From contig WBXD01000002.1 of NCBI GenBank assembly GCA_008932935.1, positions 1 to 44,159 on the forward strand: a stretch of 44,159 nt of DNA, written 5' to 3'. Source of the DNA: Verrucomicrobiota bacterium (GTDB taxonomy: Bacteria; Verrucomicrobiota; Verrucomicrobiia; Verrucomicrobiales; Akkermansiaceae). The notes under the pieces were generated by a model. The model did not search any database. It was given only the letters and a program-made list of their open reading frames with translations, and was not told the DNA's origin. Below, one piece after another: positions 18,312-26,791 of this stretch (position 1 is the first letter of the stretch; the number at the start of each line of letters is the position of its first letter). A program made the position numbers and the translations under genes.

Positions 18312-20702
18312 TCAGTCTGGATCGGCTGCCTGAGCTTGCGCGCTGCTTACCCACTCACCTCGCAACTGGATTTCCGCGATGGGTTGGAGGCCGGAGAATT
18401 CGGCGTGAATAGTGCGCATTTCCTCCTGGCACAGGTCGGCGAGTTGGCGGCGGAGTTTGTGTGGGCCGATGACGGTGAGCGTCATCTGGCGTTCTTGCGG
18501 AACACTGCGGATGAGAATGCGGGCACCCTTGCGCGCCAGCAGCAGCCCCCCGCGCCACCACTGCTTGTGATCTCTAACATCTTCAATGAACTCATAGCGG
18601 CGCGCGCAGAAGCGTGCCACCAGATCGTCTGGAAGTGACTGATAGGTATAACGCAGGCGGCTGGCGTCGGCGGCATCGTCAAAGGCGTCGAGGCCTGCGG
18701 GTGGCGCATCGGGAAAGACCGCTGGCACCAACCAGACCAAGTCGGTGGCGCTGCGCGCCGGGAACACGAGGGCCAAGCGCTGGAGCAAAAGCATCAGATA
18801 GTTGCGGGATGTGGCGGCGGGCTCCGCCTGCAGGATCAAGTCGACGTCGCTCTGGCGAAGGACGCCGGCGAGTTTTTCGGCGCGCTGCAACAGAGCGTAG
18901 AGATGTTTGATGAGCCAGTGCGGATCTAGCAGATCTGCAGGGTGCCGGCCGGGCTCGGTGTGGTCGTTAAGAGTGGCACCTAGATGATGCAGGCTTTCTG
19001 CTAGGTAATCCTGCTGGCCCTCATCCTTGACGCTGTGTTCGATGCACACGGCGCGATATTGGGCGTAGCAGAGATGCCCAGGCTGGCCGGCGTTGGCGGC
19101 GAGGGCGTGGCGCACCGCAACCCATGGCTCCGGAAATGGTTCGCTCACCCACGGCATGCGCTCAATTTCCCTGAGCAGCGCGGTCTTGAGGGCCGCAACC
19201 CCCTTTTTCACCTTGCAGTCCATTTCGACGAAGCCGCGGATGAACGGAAACCGCTCGCGCAGCAGAGCGCGATCCACCTCGGGGCGGCAGCCGGGCACAT
19301 TCCATTGGTTCAATGCCACGATCACCGGTGGCCCTTGCCCATGCTCGTCGCTAGCCGACGCCTGGATGAGGTCGAGCCAGTAGCCCGCCTGCTCGCGTTC
19401 GCGGTGGTCGCAACCGCTGAGCACCAGCACATACACATTGCGCGGGCTGAAAAATAGCGGATGCAGCAGGTGACTGAGCGGCTGGCCGGAACAATCCCAC
19501 AGATGGGCGGTGACCGGCTGGCCAGCGCCCGTATCCAGCGTGCAGTCGCTCAGCGCGATGCTCGGAGTGCTCGCCTCGCGCTCGCGAAATGGCAAGTCCC
19601 GCAACGCCTGCACGATGCTCGTTTTGCCCGCGCCACAGCCCCCCACCAGTAACACCTTCACCTCGTTCAAGGCGCGAGTCCGGCCCGCCTGCCGCGCTAT
19701 GTAAAAATCCAATATCCCCTTGGGGGCTGCCACCCGTGGCGGCGGCTGCTGGCGCGGATCGGGCCCCACAACCGAGGGCGAGAGCTGGAGGCCCGCATTG
19801 TCGTGCAAAAATAATTTTCCTAACATTTCTAGACTTGCCAGTTGCGCGGGCAGTGCGGCCAGGCGGTTGGACATAAGCCGCAGCACGGTGAGCCGGGCGA
19901 GTTGGCCGAGCTCCGGTGGCAAGCTGCTCAAGTGGTTGTTATCAAGGCTCAGCTCGGTTAGGCTGACCAGTTGGCCGAGCTCGGGCGGCAGGCTTGCCAG
20001 CTGATTGCTAGATAGGTCAAGCACCGTGAGCTTGGCGAGCCGGCCAAGCTCGGGCGGCAGCGATTTAATTAGATTGTTAGAAAGATAGAGCCGGGTCAGG
20101 CTGGCGAGCTGGCCAAGTTCGGGTGGCAGCGACCCGAGTTGATTATTAGACAAATACAGTCGGGTCAGGCGGGTGAGCTCGCCGAGCTCTGGCGGCAGGG
20201 CGACGAGGTGATTGTGGGAGAGGTCGAGGCGGGTGAGGTTGGCAAGCTGGCCGAGAGTCGGCGGCAAGGTGGCCAGCGGGTTGGCGGAAATATCCAGGCG
20301 GGTGAGCTTGGCGAGGCCGCCGAGCTCGGGCGGCAGCACGGCGAGCTGGTTGTTGGCTAGATACAGCAGGGTCAGACTGGCGAGCTGGCCGAGTGCGGGC
20401 GGCAGGTGGTCGAGATTGTTGTTAGAAAGATCCAGCCGGCTGAGGCCCTCGAACTGCCAGAGTGCCGACGGCAGGCTGCGGAGGTGGTTGTGGGCGAGGG
20501 TCAGCTCGGTAAGCTTGGTGAGCTGGCCGAGTTGTGACGGCAGGCACGACAGGCCCAAACGGCTCAAGTCGAGCGCCGTGGCGCGGCGGCGCAGGCACTC
20601 GCCGATGCGCTTGAGGGCCTCGGCGTGGGCAGTTTGCTCTGCGGCGGTCATGTCAGAGTCGGGCATGGCTGGGGAGGATGGCGCAACGGCTGCAATTTGC
20701 AA
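18312..20702 (-). CDS. Roco-family protein: leucine-rich repeats, Roc GTPase and COR domain
   Basis: A 796-residue prokaryotic Roco protein. After a short N-terminal helix there are eleven 23-residue leucine-rich repeats (about 51-303; consensus LxxLPPELGQLxxLTxLxLSNNx), visible in the DNA as 69-bp repeats. The Roc GTPase domain (about 345-515) has P-loop GGCGAGKTS (354-362) and switch II WDCSGQ (402-407). The base-recognition motif expected as NKxD reads NQWN (465-468), which should weaken guanine specificity. The COR dimerisation domain follows (LLDPHWLIKHLYALL). There is no kinase domain, unlike LRRK2. The frame opens with TTG at 20702; ATGs at 20666 and 20651 are possible starts. It stands alone, 204 bp upstream of nifJ on the same strand. 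The cellular role is unknown. Confidence 0.92.
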   Translation of the reverse strand: MQIAAVAPSSPAMPDSDMTAAEQTAHAEALKRIGECLRRRATALDLSRLGLSCLPSQLGQLTKLTELTLAHNHLRSLPSALWQFEGLSRLDLSNNNLDHLPPALGQLASLTLLYLANNQLAVLPPELGGLAKLTRLDISANPLATLPPTLGQLANLTRLDLSHNHLVALPPELGELTRLTRLYLSNNQLGSLPPELGQLASLTRLYLSNNLIKSLPPELGRLAKLTVLDLSSNQLASLPPELGQLVSLTELSLDNNHLSSLPPELGQLARLTVLRLMSNRLAALPAQLASLEMLGKLFLHDNAGLQLSPSVVGPDPRQQPPPRVAAPKGILDFYIARQAGRTRALNEVKVLLVGGCGAGKTSIVQALRDLPFREREASTPSIALSDCTLDTGAGQPVTAHLWDCSGQPLSHLLHPLFFSPRNVYVLVLSGCDHREREQAGYWLDLIQASASDEHGQGPPVIVALNQWNVPGCRPEVDRALLRERFPFIRGFVEMDCKVKKGVAALKTALLREIERMPWVSEPFPEPWVAVRHALAANAGQPGHLCYAQYRAVCIEHSVKDEGQQDYLAESLHHLGATLNDHTEPGRHPADLLDPHWLIKHLYALLQRAEKLAGVLRQSDVDLILQAEPAATSRNYLMLLLQRLALVFPARSATDLVWLVPAVFPDAPPAGLDAFDDAADASRLRYTYQSLPDDLVARFCARRYEFIEDVRDHKQWWRGGLLLARKGARILIRSVPQERQMTLTVIGPHKLRRQLADLCQEEMRTIHAEFSGLQPIAEIQLRGEWVSSAQAQAADPD

Positions 20703-21259
20703 GGGCCTCTACTGCGGGTGGCGGAGCGGGTGTAGGCCCAAACGAAGATATCGCGCAAGTAGTCGATGCGGTTAAGATGTCAGAAACGCAGCGTCGTAAC
20801 CGACCGGGCGGCGTTGGCTTAGCGGGCGGCTGATGAGAGCATCCAATCTTTCAGGGCCAGTCCTTCAAAGTATGAATCTGATAGGCGGTGATCTGCGCAG
20901 GAGGCGCATTGTAGCGGCGCGTCTATGACCCTAGAAAGCGATATAGAAACCACAACCCAGCGAAGCGAGATGGCCTTACTGACTGCTTTTCCAATAATCA
21001 GGAAAATTTCACGGAATTCACTGATAATTAATGAGTTATGCGTGTGTTACAGCTGGAGTCACTCAGGCTAAGGAGCCACCACATTCGTATGGTGGTAGCG
21101 GAAGGGTGGCCCATGGATACGTGCCGAAGGCTCTGTATCATGGCCGGACCTTTCGCACGACGACAACAAAGTCGTCGCTCCATAACGGGCCGCAGCCGGG
21201 TCAAGTTACTCAGAAGGGTTATGCCTGCGCGGGCATTCGGGGCTGCCGAGGCCTGCCAT
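20703..21259. other. 557-bp gap without a convincing gene, with two hairpins
   Basis: No coding frame here has family resemblance. Two stem-loops stand out: 21076-21095 (about 8-bp stem with one mismatch and a TTCG loop) and 21158-21177 (CGACGAC, 6-nt loop, GTCGTCG). The section around 20990-21035 is AT-rich, unlike its surroundings, and could hold a promoter. The gap separates the starts of the leftward Roco gene from the end of leftward mnmG. No tRNA fold was seen. Confidence 0.5.
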
Positions 21260-23125
21260 TCACTCTTCCCTGGCGGATTTTTCTAGCCACACCATGAGAA
21301 TGGCGAGGTCCGCGGGAGTGATACCGGGGATGCGCCCAGCTTGACCGAGGGTGGCCGGGCGGATTTCGGTGAAGCGGAATCGCGCCTCTTGCTTGAGGCC
21401 GCAGATCGCCGCATAATCGATGGCCTCCGGCAGCCGCTTGTCCTCCTGGCGGGCCATACGGTCGATTTGGTTCTGCTGACGTCCAAGATGGCCTTCATAC
21501 TTGAAATTTGTCTCAATGAGAGGCCAGAGCTCGTCGGAAAACTCGTTGCGGAGCTCAGCGGGCAGGGAAAGCCAGGAATTTTCGCTGCGCCGCAGCCAGA
21601 GGTCGAGTTTGACGCCGTCATACGGGGTTTGGCGCACCCAGGTATCGGCGCGGGCCATGGCGGTGAGCTTGGTGTTGACCCGCTGCAGCCGCTCGCCGCC
21701 GACGAGGCCAATGGCAGCCGCCTTGGGCGTGAGGCGCAGGTCGGCATTGTCCTGGCGCAACAACAAGCGGTACTCGGCGCGACTGGTGAACATCCGGTAG
21801 GGCTCGGTGCAGCCGCGGGTGACCAAATCATCGACCATCACCCCGAGGTACGCCTCGTCGCGGCCGAGAATCCAGGGCGGTTTGCCGAGCACTTTAAGGG
21901 CGGCGTTGGCGCCGGCCATCAACCCCTGCCCTGCGGCTTCCTCATAACCCGAGGTGCCGTTGATCTGACCGGCAAAATACAGGCCGTCCACCCGCTTGGT
22001 CTCCATCGTCGGCCGCAGCTGAGTCGGCGGACAGTAGTCGTACTCAACCGCATAGCCGGGTCGCAGGATCTCGCAATTTTCCAAACCTTGGATGCTGCGC
22101 AGAAAGGCGAGCTGGACGGCGTAGGGCAAGGAGGTGGAAACGCCGTTGACGTAGTACTCGAGCGTGTGGCGGCCCTCCGGTTCGAGAAAAATCTGATGGC
22201 GCTCTTTTTCGGCAAAGCGCACGACCTTGTCCTCGATCGACGGGCAATAACGCGGCCCAACCCCCTCGATGATCCCGCAGTACATCGGCGATTGGTCGAG
22301 GTTATTGCGGATGATCTCATGGGTCGCCGGGTTGGTGTGGGTGATCCAGCACGGGATTTGTTCCACGTGGAACGTCGGATCGCCCCAGGGATTGAGCGTG
22401 AACAGGTCGTCCGGTCCGCGCTGCAAAGTGTCGGCCATGAAACTAAAGTGTGGCACCGGACTGTCCCCATCCTGACGATCACAGCGGGTCAAATCCAGCG
22501 AGCGGCCATTGAGCCGACAAGGCGTGCCGGTTTTGAAGCGTTCGACTTGGAATCCGAGCCGCCGCAGGGCATCCGACACGCTGGAACTGGCGTCCCCCAT
22601 CCGGCCGCCTTTTTCGCTGCGCAAACCCACGTGCATGAGACCGCGCATGAAGGTGCCGGCACTTAGGATCACCGAGCGCCCGGCAATCTCCATGCCCAGC
22701 GAGCTGCTCACCCCCACGATGCGCCCATCCTCCACCAGCAAATCGGCCACATTGGCTTGATGTAGGTCCACCCCCGGAGCCTCCTCCAGCAGCCGCTTGA
22801 GCCGGAATTGGTAGGCTTTTTTGTCGCACTGTGCCCGCGGTGCTCGCACTGACGGGCCCTTGGATGCGTTCAACAGCCGCCACTGGATTGCGGTGGCATC
22901 GGTGTTGAGGCCCATCGCTCCGCCGAGAGCATCGATTTCACGCACCAAATGACCTTTAGCCAGGCCGCCAATGGCTGGGTTGCACGACATCTGACCGATG
23001 GTGTCGAGGTTCTGGCTGAGCAGCGCCACCTCGCAACCGAGCCGCGCCGCCGCCAAAGCCGCCTCCACCCCGGCGTGGCCAGCACCAATGACAATCACAT
23101 CGTAAACTTTGGGATATCTAAACAT
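21260..23125 (-). CDS. mnmG: tRNA uridine-5-carboxymethylaminomethyl(34) synthesis enzyme MnmG
   Basis: A 621-residue FAD-dependent enzyme (GidA) that, with the GTPase MnmE, modifies the wobble uridine of several tRNAs. The N-terminal dinucleotide-binding motif is [19 protein letters not shown], followed by the family signature [27 protein letters not shown]-contacting and C-terminal helical regions are at full length ([24 protein letters not shown], then the [22 protein letters not shown] tail). The start ATG at 23125 matches the family N-terminus. It is divergent from the DUF6580 gene (157 bp apart). mnmE is not in the window. Confidence 0.96.
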   Translation of the reverse strand: MFRYPKVYDVIVIGAGHAGVEAALAAARLGCEVALLSQNLDTIGQMSCNPAIGGLAKGHLVREIDALGGAMGLNTDATAIQWRLLNASKGPSVRAPRAQCDKKAYQFRLKRLLEEAPGVDLHQANVADLLVEDGRIVGVSSSLGMEIAGRSVILSAGTFMRGLMHVGLRSEKGGRMGDASSSVSDALRRLGFQVERFKTGTPCRLNGRSLDLTRCDRQDGDSPVPHFSFMADTLQRGPDDLFTLNPWGDPTFHVEQIPCWITHTNPATHEIIRNNLDQSPMYCGIIEGVGPRYCPSIEDKVVRFAEKERHQIFLEPEGRHTLEYYVNGVSTSLPYAVQLAFLRSIQGLENCEILRPGYAVEYDYCPPTQLRPTMETKRVDGLYFAGQINGTSGYEEAAGQGLMAGANAALKVLGKPPWILGRDEAYLGVMVDDLVTRGCTEPYRMFTSRAEYRLLLRQDNADLRLTPKAAAIGLVGGERLQRVNTKLTAMARADTWVRQTPYDGVKLDLWLRRSENSWLSLPAELRNEFSDELWPLIETNFKYEGHLGRQQNQIDRMARQEDKRLPEAIDYAAICGLKQEARFRFTEIRPATLGQAGRIPGITPADLAILMVWLEKSAREE

Positions 23126-23282
23126 TTTGCGAAGCGCAGCCTAGCGCGTGACGGCCGCTACTCAAGCACCGATACCGCGCGAGTTCCACGTGGAACAACT
23201 TGGGAGCGCCGACACGATTTTTGTCACCCGCCCATCAATATTTGCTTTGGCAGATTGAAGGAAAGCCGCCATAGTCGCCGCC

Positions 23283-23861
23283 GTGCAACGCAGACTTCCC
23301 TTCTTCCTCATCCTCGGATTGCTCACGGTGTTTCGCGCCCTCGGTGCCGCGTTTCCAGAGACCATGCCCAATTTCCAGCCGCTTGCGGCCCTGTTCTTCT
23401 GTGGCGCGCTGCTGGCTGGCGGTTGGCTCGGTTTTATTCTACCACTCGCCGTCTGGATCATCAGCTATCCGCTGCCAGGCTTCTTCCAAGACGGCCCGGT
23501 GAACGACCCACTTATTTTTGGCAGCACGCTACTCGCGTTTGGGCTGACCTTCGGCATGGGCAAGTTACTGGCCACCCGCGGCCTGCCCGCGTTGTTGCTT
23601 GGATCGCTGACGGCGGCGCTGAGTTTTCATCTTCTCACCAACAGTGCGGCCTGGTTATTTGACCCACGCTACGCCAAAACCCTCGGCGGGCTGCTGCAAT
23701 CGCTGTGGACTGGCGCACCCGGCGCGCCACTTCCCACCTGGGTGTTCCTGCGCAATTTCGCCGCCGCCAATCTCCTGTTCACCGGAGTTTTCCTCAGCGC
23801 CCGGATCTGCCTGCCACGCCTTGCGGGCAACTCCGCCCCCTCCGCCGCACAGGCCCATTGA
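23283..23861 (+). CDS. DUF6580-type integral membrane protein
   Basis: A 192-residue hydrophobic protein with about five membrane helices, starting with GTG. The stretch ALSFHLLTNSAAWLFDPRYAKTLGGLLQSLWTG is the mark of a small family annotated as DUF6580 putative transport proteins, seen in Bacteroidota, Verrucomicrobiota and related phyla. Members look like ECF transporter S components, and substrate specificity is unknown. The gene ends 21 bp before pdhA on the same strand, so it could be read with the pyruvate dehydrogenase genes. The family assignment is from memory of this conserved stretch. Confidence 0.72.
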   Translation: MQRRLPFFLILGLLTVFRALGAAFPETMPNFQPLAALFFCGALLAGGWLGFILPLAVWIISYPLPGFFQDGPVNDPLIFGSTLLAFGLTFGMGKLLATRGLPALLLGSLTAALSFHLLTNSAAWLFDPRYAKTLGGLLQSLWTGAPGAPLPTWVFLRNFAAANLLFTGVFLSARICLPRLAGNSAPSAAQAH

Positions 23862-23882
23862 TCCACCCTCGCCCATCGCCTC

Positions 23883-24959
23883 ATGTCCAGCGCTTCCCAG
23901 CCCACCGTCGATTTCGGCACCTCAGCCGTTAATCAAAGCCTCAGCTCCGCCCAAAAAATCGGCCTTTTCACCCTGATGGTGCGCATCCGCCGCTTTGAGC
24001 AAGCGGCTCTCAAGTATTACAACGCCGGTAAGATGGGCGGTTTCCTCCACCTCTACATCGGTCAGGAAGCCATCGCCGTCGGCACCATTTCGCTGGCTGG
24101 ACCCAACGACCACTTCATCACTGCCTATCGTGACCACGGCCATGCTCTAGCCGTCGGCATGGGCATGAACGAATGCATGGCCGAAATGTTTGGCAAACAA
24201 ACCGGCTGTTCGAAAGGCAAGGGCGGCTCCATGCACTTTTTCGCTCCCGACAAAAACTTCTGGGGCGGCCATGGCATCGTCGCCGGTCAGACGCCGCTGG
24301 GCCTAGGCCTCGCTTTCGGCCTCAAATACCTCGAACGCGAAGGCTGCTGCCTGTGTTATCTCGGCGATGGCGCGGTCAATCAAGGCACTTTCCATGAATC
24401 ACTCAACCTATCCGGATTATTTGAAATCCCCGTCGTTTTTGTGATCGAAAACAATGGCTACTCGATGGGCACCTCCCAAGAGCGCTCGTCGGCCTACACT
24501 GGCTGTCTCGCCCAACGTGCCGAAGCCTATGGCATCGCATGGGACGTTATCGACGGCTCAGACGTCTACGAGGTGCGGGCCAAAACCCAAGTGGCGATGG
24601 AGCGTGCCCGCAAGCAGCACAAACCCACCCTCCTGGAAATCGATACCTACCGTTACTACGGCCACAGCGTTGCGGATGCCAACGCCAAAAAATACCGCAC
24701 GCCCGAGGAAATCGAGAACTACAAACAAAATCACGACCCCATCGCCTTGCTGCGCCGCCGCCTCCTAACCGAAGGCATCCTCACCGATGCCAGCGCTGAC
24801 GCGATCCAGCTGGCCGCCGCCGAAGAAGCGGCAGCCGCGGTCAAGTTTGCAGATGACGCGCCGATACCGACCATCGCCGATATCAGCACCGACGTGTATT
24901 GGGAGACGGATCACAACACCCCTGCCGCGCAAATCGGCCGCCATTTCTTCAACGACTGA
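23883..24959 (+). CDS. pdhA: Pyruvate dehydrogenase E1 component, alpha subunit
   Basis: A 358-residue TPP-dependent E1 alpha subunit of the alpha2beta2 type. It carries the family hallmarks GGFLHLYIGQEAIAVG, YRDHGHALAVG, SMHFFAPDKNFWGGHGIVAGQTPLG, the TPP-binding motif starting GDGAVNQGTFHESLN (about 161-175) and the active-site loop YRYYGHSVADANAKKYRTPEE. With pdhB it decarboxylates pyruvate and acetylates the lipoyl group of E2. A branched-chain 2-oxoacid enzyme is less likely because the GGSMHFF and YGHS loops match pyruvate-type E1. pdhB follows after 52 bp. No Shine-Dalgarno is visible before the ATG. Confidence 0.94.
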   Translation: MSSASQPTVDFGTSAVNQSLSSAQKIGLFTLMVRIRRFEQAALKYYNAGKMGGFLHLYIGQEAIAVGTISLAGPNDHFITAYRDHGHALAVGMGMNECMAEMFGKQTGCSKGKGGSMHFFAPDKNFWGGHGIVAGQTPLGLGLAFGLKYLEREGCCLCYLGDGAVNQGTFHESLNLSGLFEIPVVFVIENNGYSMGTSQERSSAYTGCLAQRAEAYGIAWDVIDGSDVYEVRAKTQVAMERARKQHKPTLLEIDTYRYYGHSVADANAKKYRTPEEIENYKQNHDPIALLRRRLLTEGILTDASADAIQLAAAEEAAAAVKFADDAPIPTIADISTDVYWETDHNTPAAQIGRHFFND

Positions 24960-24963
24960 GCTC

Positions 24964-24981
24964 TTACTATAGATCTAGTAA
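24964..24981. repeat. TTACTATARATCTAGTA motif, copy 1
   Basis: The 18-mer TTACTATAGATCTAGTAA has inverted ends (TTACTA and TAGTAA) and lies between pdhA and pdhB. Nearly the same sequence (16 of 18 positions) occurs at 43792-43809, upstream of the presumed rRNA promoter. It could be a protein-binding site, but two copies in 44 kb is thin evidence. Confidence 0.35.
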
Positions 24982-25011
24982 TTCAACCCCAACAGGATTT
25001 TTCTGGCAACC

Positions 25012-25998
25012 ATGTCCCGCACCCTTACTTACCGCGCGGCCCTTCGCGAAGGCCTTGATGAAGAACTCGCCCGCGATCCTAACGTGGTTATCATGGGCGA
25101 GGAAGTCGCCCAATACAACGGGGCCTACAAAGTCACCGAAGGCCTGTGGAAAAAATGGGGCAGCAAGCGGATTTTCGATACACCCATATCCGAGGCCGGC
25201 TTTATTGGCATGGGCATCGGTGCCTCGATGCTTGGCGTGCGTCCGGTGATGGAATTGATGTTCTGGTCGTTCCACTCGGTGGCATTCGATCAGCTTGTAA
25301 ACAACGCCGCGTGCATGCGATACATGTCCGGCGGCCTGTGCCACTGTCCCATTGTGGTGCGCGGCCCGGCCAATGGAGGCACCGGGGTGGGTGCCACCCA
25401 CTCGCATATACCCGAGGCGTTGTTTGCAGCGTTTCCCGGGCTGAAGGTTTGCGTGCCGGCCACTCCAGCAGATGCCAAAGGCCTGATAAAGGCCGCTATT
25501 CGTGACAACGATCCGGTCTACGTGATGGAAAATACCCTGCTCTACGGCGATACCGGCGAAGTTCCAGATTTGGAAGACGGCGACCACCTCGTGCCGCTGG
25601 GCTTGGCCGATATCAAACGCCATGGCACCGATGTTTCCCTCATCGCCCATGGCCGCTCCGTCATCCAAAGCCTGGCCGCCGCGCAAATCCTCCAGGCCGA
25701 ACACGGCATCAATTGCGAGGTGCTCGACTTGCGCTCGATCCGGCCGCTGGATCAAGACGCCATTCTCAAGACCGTACGCAAGACCCACCGAGTGGTTCTC
25801 GTCGATGAATCCAAACCCTTTGGCGGGGTCTCGGCCATGGTGGGCATGCTCATTCAGGAGCACGCCTTCGATGCGCTGGATGCTCCGATCAAGCGCGTTT
25901 GTTCGATCGACGCGCCGGCGATTTATTCGCACCACATTGAGCACGAACAACTGCCCAATCCCCAGCGGATCGTCGCCAAGGTCCTAACGCTCTGCTGA
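25012..25998 (+). CDS. pdhB: Pyruvate dehydrogenase E1 component, beta subunit
   Basis: A 328-residue transketolase-like E1 beta subunit, the partner of PdhA. Family features are TYRAALREGLDEELARDPNVVIMGEEVAQYNGAYKVTEGL, DTPISEAGFIGMGIGASMLG, the core GGTGVGATHSH and the C-terminal transketolase domain (VSLIAHGRSVIQSLAAAQIL, then EVLDLRSIRPLDQDAILKTVRKTHRVVLVDE). It completes the TPP site at the subunit interface. E2 does not follow directly; two small lipoprotein-like genes and a terminator separate it from pdhC. Confidence 0.94.
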   Translation: MSRTLTYRAALREGLDEELARDPNVVIMGEEVAQYNGAYKVTEGLWKKWGSKRIFDTPISEAGFIGMGIGASMLGVRPVMELMFWSFHSVAFDQLVNNAACMRYMSGGLCHCPIVVRGPANGGTGVGATHSHIPEALFAAFPGLKVCVPATPADAKGLIKAAIRDNDPVYVMENTLLYGDTGEVPDLEDGDHLVPLGLADIKRHGTDVSLIAHGRSVIQSLAAAQILQAEHGINCEVLDLRSIRPLDQDAILKTVRKTHRVVLVDESKPFGGVSAMVGMLIQEHAFDALDAPIKRVCSIDAPAIYSHHIEHEQLPNPQRIVAKVLTLC

Positions 25999-26125
25999 TT
26001 AGCCGTGCTTGGGGTGGCCGCAAACCCACCCATATAGCTCCAGTTTACACCGCAGTGCTTGAATTTCCAATTCTCCGGTCTTTTTTATTGCCAAGTCACT
26101 CAGGCATTCTACGATACCGCCGGCA

Positions 26126-26200
26126 ATGAAACATTTCCTCACCATCACCGCTGTTGTTGTCGTCAGTGTTTTTGCCCTTGCCTCCTGCTGCTGCATGTAA
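26126..26200 (+). CDS. Possible 24-residue lipopeptide
   Basis: A very short frame encodes MKHFLTITAVVVVSVFALAS followed by CCCM. This is a complete lipoprotein signal peptide (positive N-terminus, hydrophobic core, lipobox LASC) with almost nothing after the lipidated Cys. Its layout echoes the next gene, whose N-terminus is MKNLFMLVALAGAALGFSSCC, so the two may be related. Entericidin-type lipopeptides have a similar plan. It lacks a clear ribosome site, and a 48- to 73-codon frame on the opposite strand overlaps it (stop at 25999), so the coding call is tentative. Confidence 0.4.
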   Translation: MKHFLTITAVVVVSVFALASCCCM

Positions 26201-26244
26201 TCCATGCGGCCCGTCTTCAAACCTAACCACCCTTAAATAGCTCC

Positions 26245-26652
26245 ATGAAAAATTTATTCATGCTTGTTGCCTTAGCTGGCGCAGCTCTCGGCTTCTCCTC
26301 CTGTTGCTCGATGTTCGGTAAACCTATCAACACACCAGGCTACCGCACAGAAACCCATCAAGTAAGAACATGGGGCTACGATACCGTTACCGAACAAGTT
26401 CTTGTCAAGGGTGGCACTAAGAGCTGCAAAGATGGGCTGATAGTGACGGTAACCAAGAAAGTTCCGCGTTACAAGACGGTCACCAAAAAAGTGCGGATCA
26501 GTTGTGGTCCAAGCGTGCACTTGTACTGCCCGAAAAAAGATTGCGGAGGCACCACCTCCGAAGAAGCTTTGAGGATGGCCAGTGCTCAAGGCTCGTCCGG
26601 AAGCCCCAATATCGGCTTGATGCCGTCCATGAAAAAACTCCCCCTCCCCTGA
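26245..26652 (+). CDS. Small Cys-rich lipoprotein of unknown function
   Basis: A 135-residue protein with a lipoprotein signal peptide (residues 1-19, lipobox GFSSC), so the mature form should be lipid-anchored at C20. The body contains repeated basic segments of the kind VTVTKKVPRYKTVTKKVRI and four further cysteines (SCKDG, ISCGP, YCPKKDCGG) that could form disulfides or bind metal. The tail is Ser/Gly/Met rich. I recognise no named family. The gene lies between pdhB and pdhC and is closed by a strong terminator, so it is probably read through from pdhB or from its own promoter. Confidence 0.72.
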   Translation: MKNLFMLVALAGAALGFSSCCSMFGKPINTPGYRTETHQVRTWGYDTVTEQVLVKGGTKSCKDGLIVTVTKKVPRYKTVTKKVRISCGPSVHLYCPKKDCGGTTSEEALRMASAQGSSGSPNIGLMPSMKKLPLP

Positions 26653-26675
26653 GCCGGCAGATTCTAGAAATTCTC

Positions 26676-26711
26676 AAAGCGCGGTGCTGCCCTGGCACGC
26701 CGCGCTTTTTT
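26676..26711 (+). terminator. Intrinsic terminator after the small lipoprotein gene
   Basis: Arms AAAGCGCGG and CCGCGCTTT enclose a loop of about 15 nt, and the right arm runs into a T tract. It lies 24 bp after the lipoprotein stop codon and 81 bp before pdhC, so pdhC probably needs its own promoter or read-through. Confidence 0.8.
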
Positions 26712-26791
26712 CGTCACCATACCCGTAGTAATAAGGCTGGAAATATCTGCTCTTTACTCCATCTTGCCTCAAGCCCACCCCCCCAATAGAT

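Noticed and set aside
18500-20600. Regular 69-bp DNA repeats
   Set aside because: They encode the 23-residue leucine-rich repeats of the Roco protein; they are not a CRISPR or satellite array.
21031-21297. 88-codon plus-strand frame after the Roco gene
   Set aside because: It overlaps the mnmG 3' end and contains hairpin sequence; the product has no domain features.
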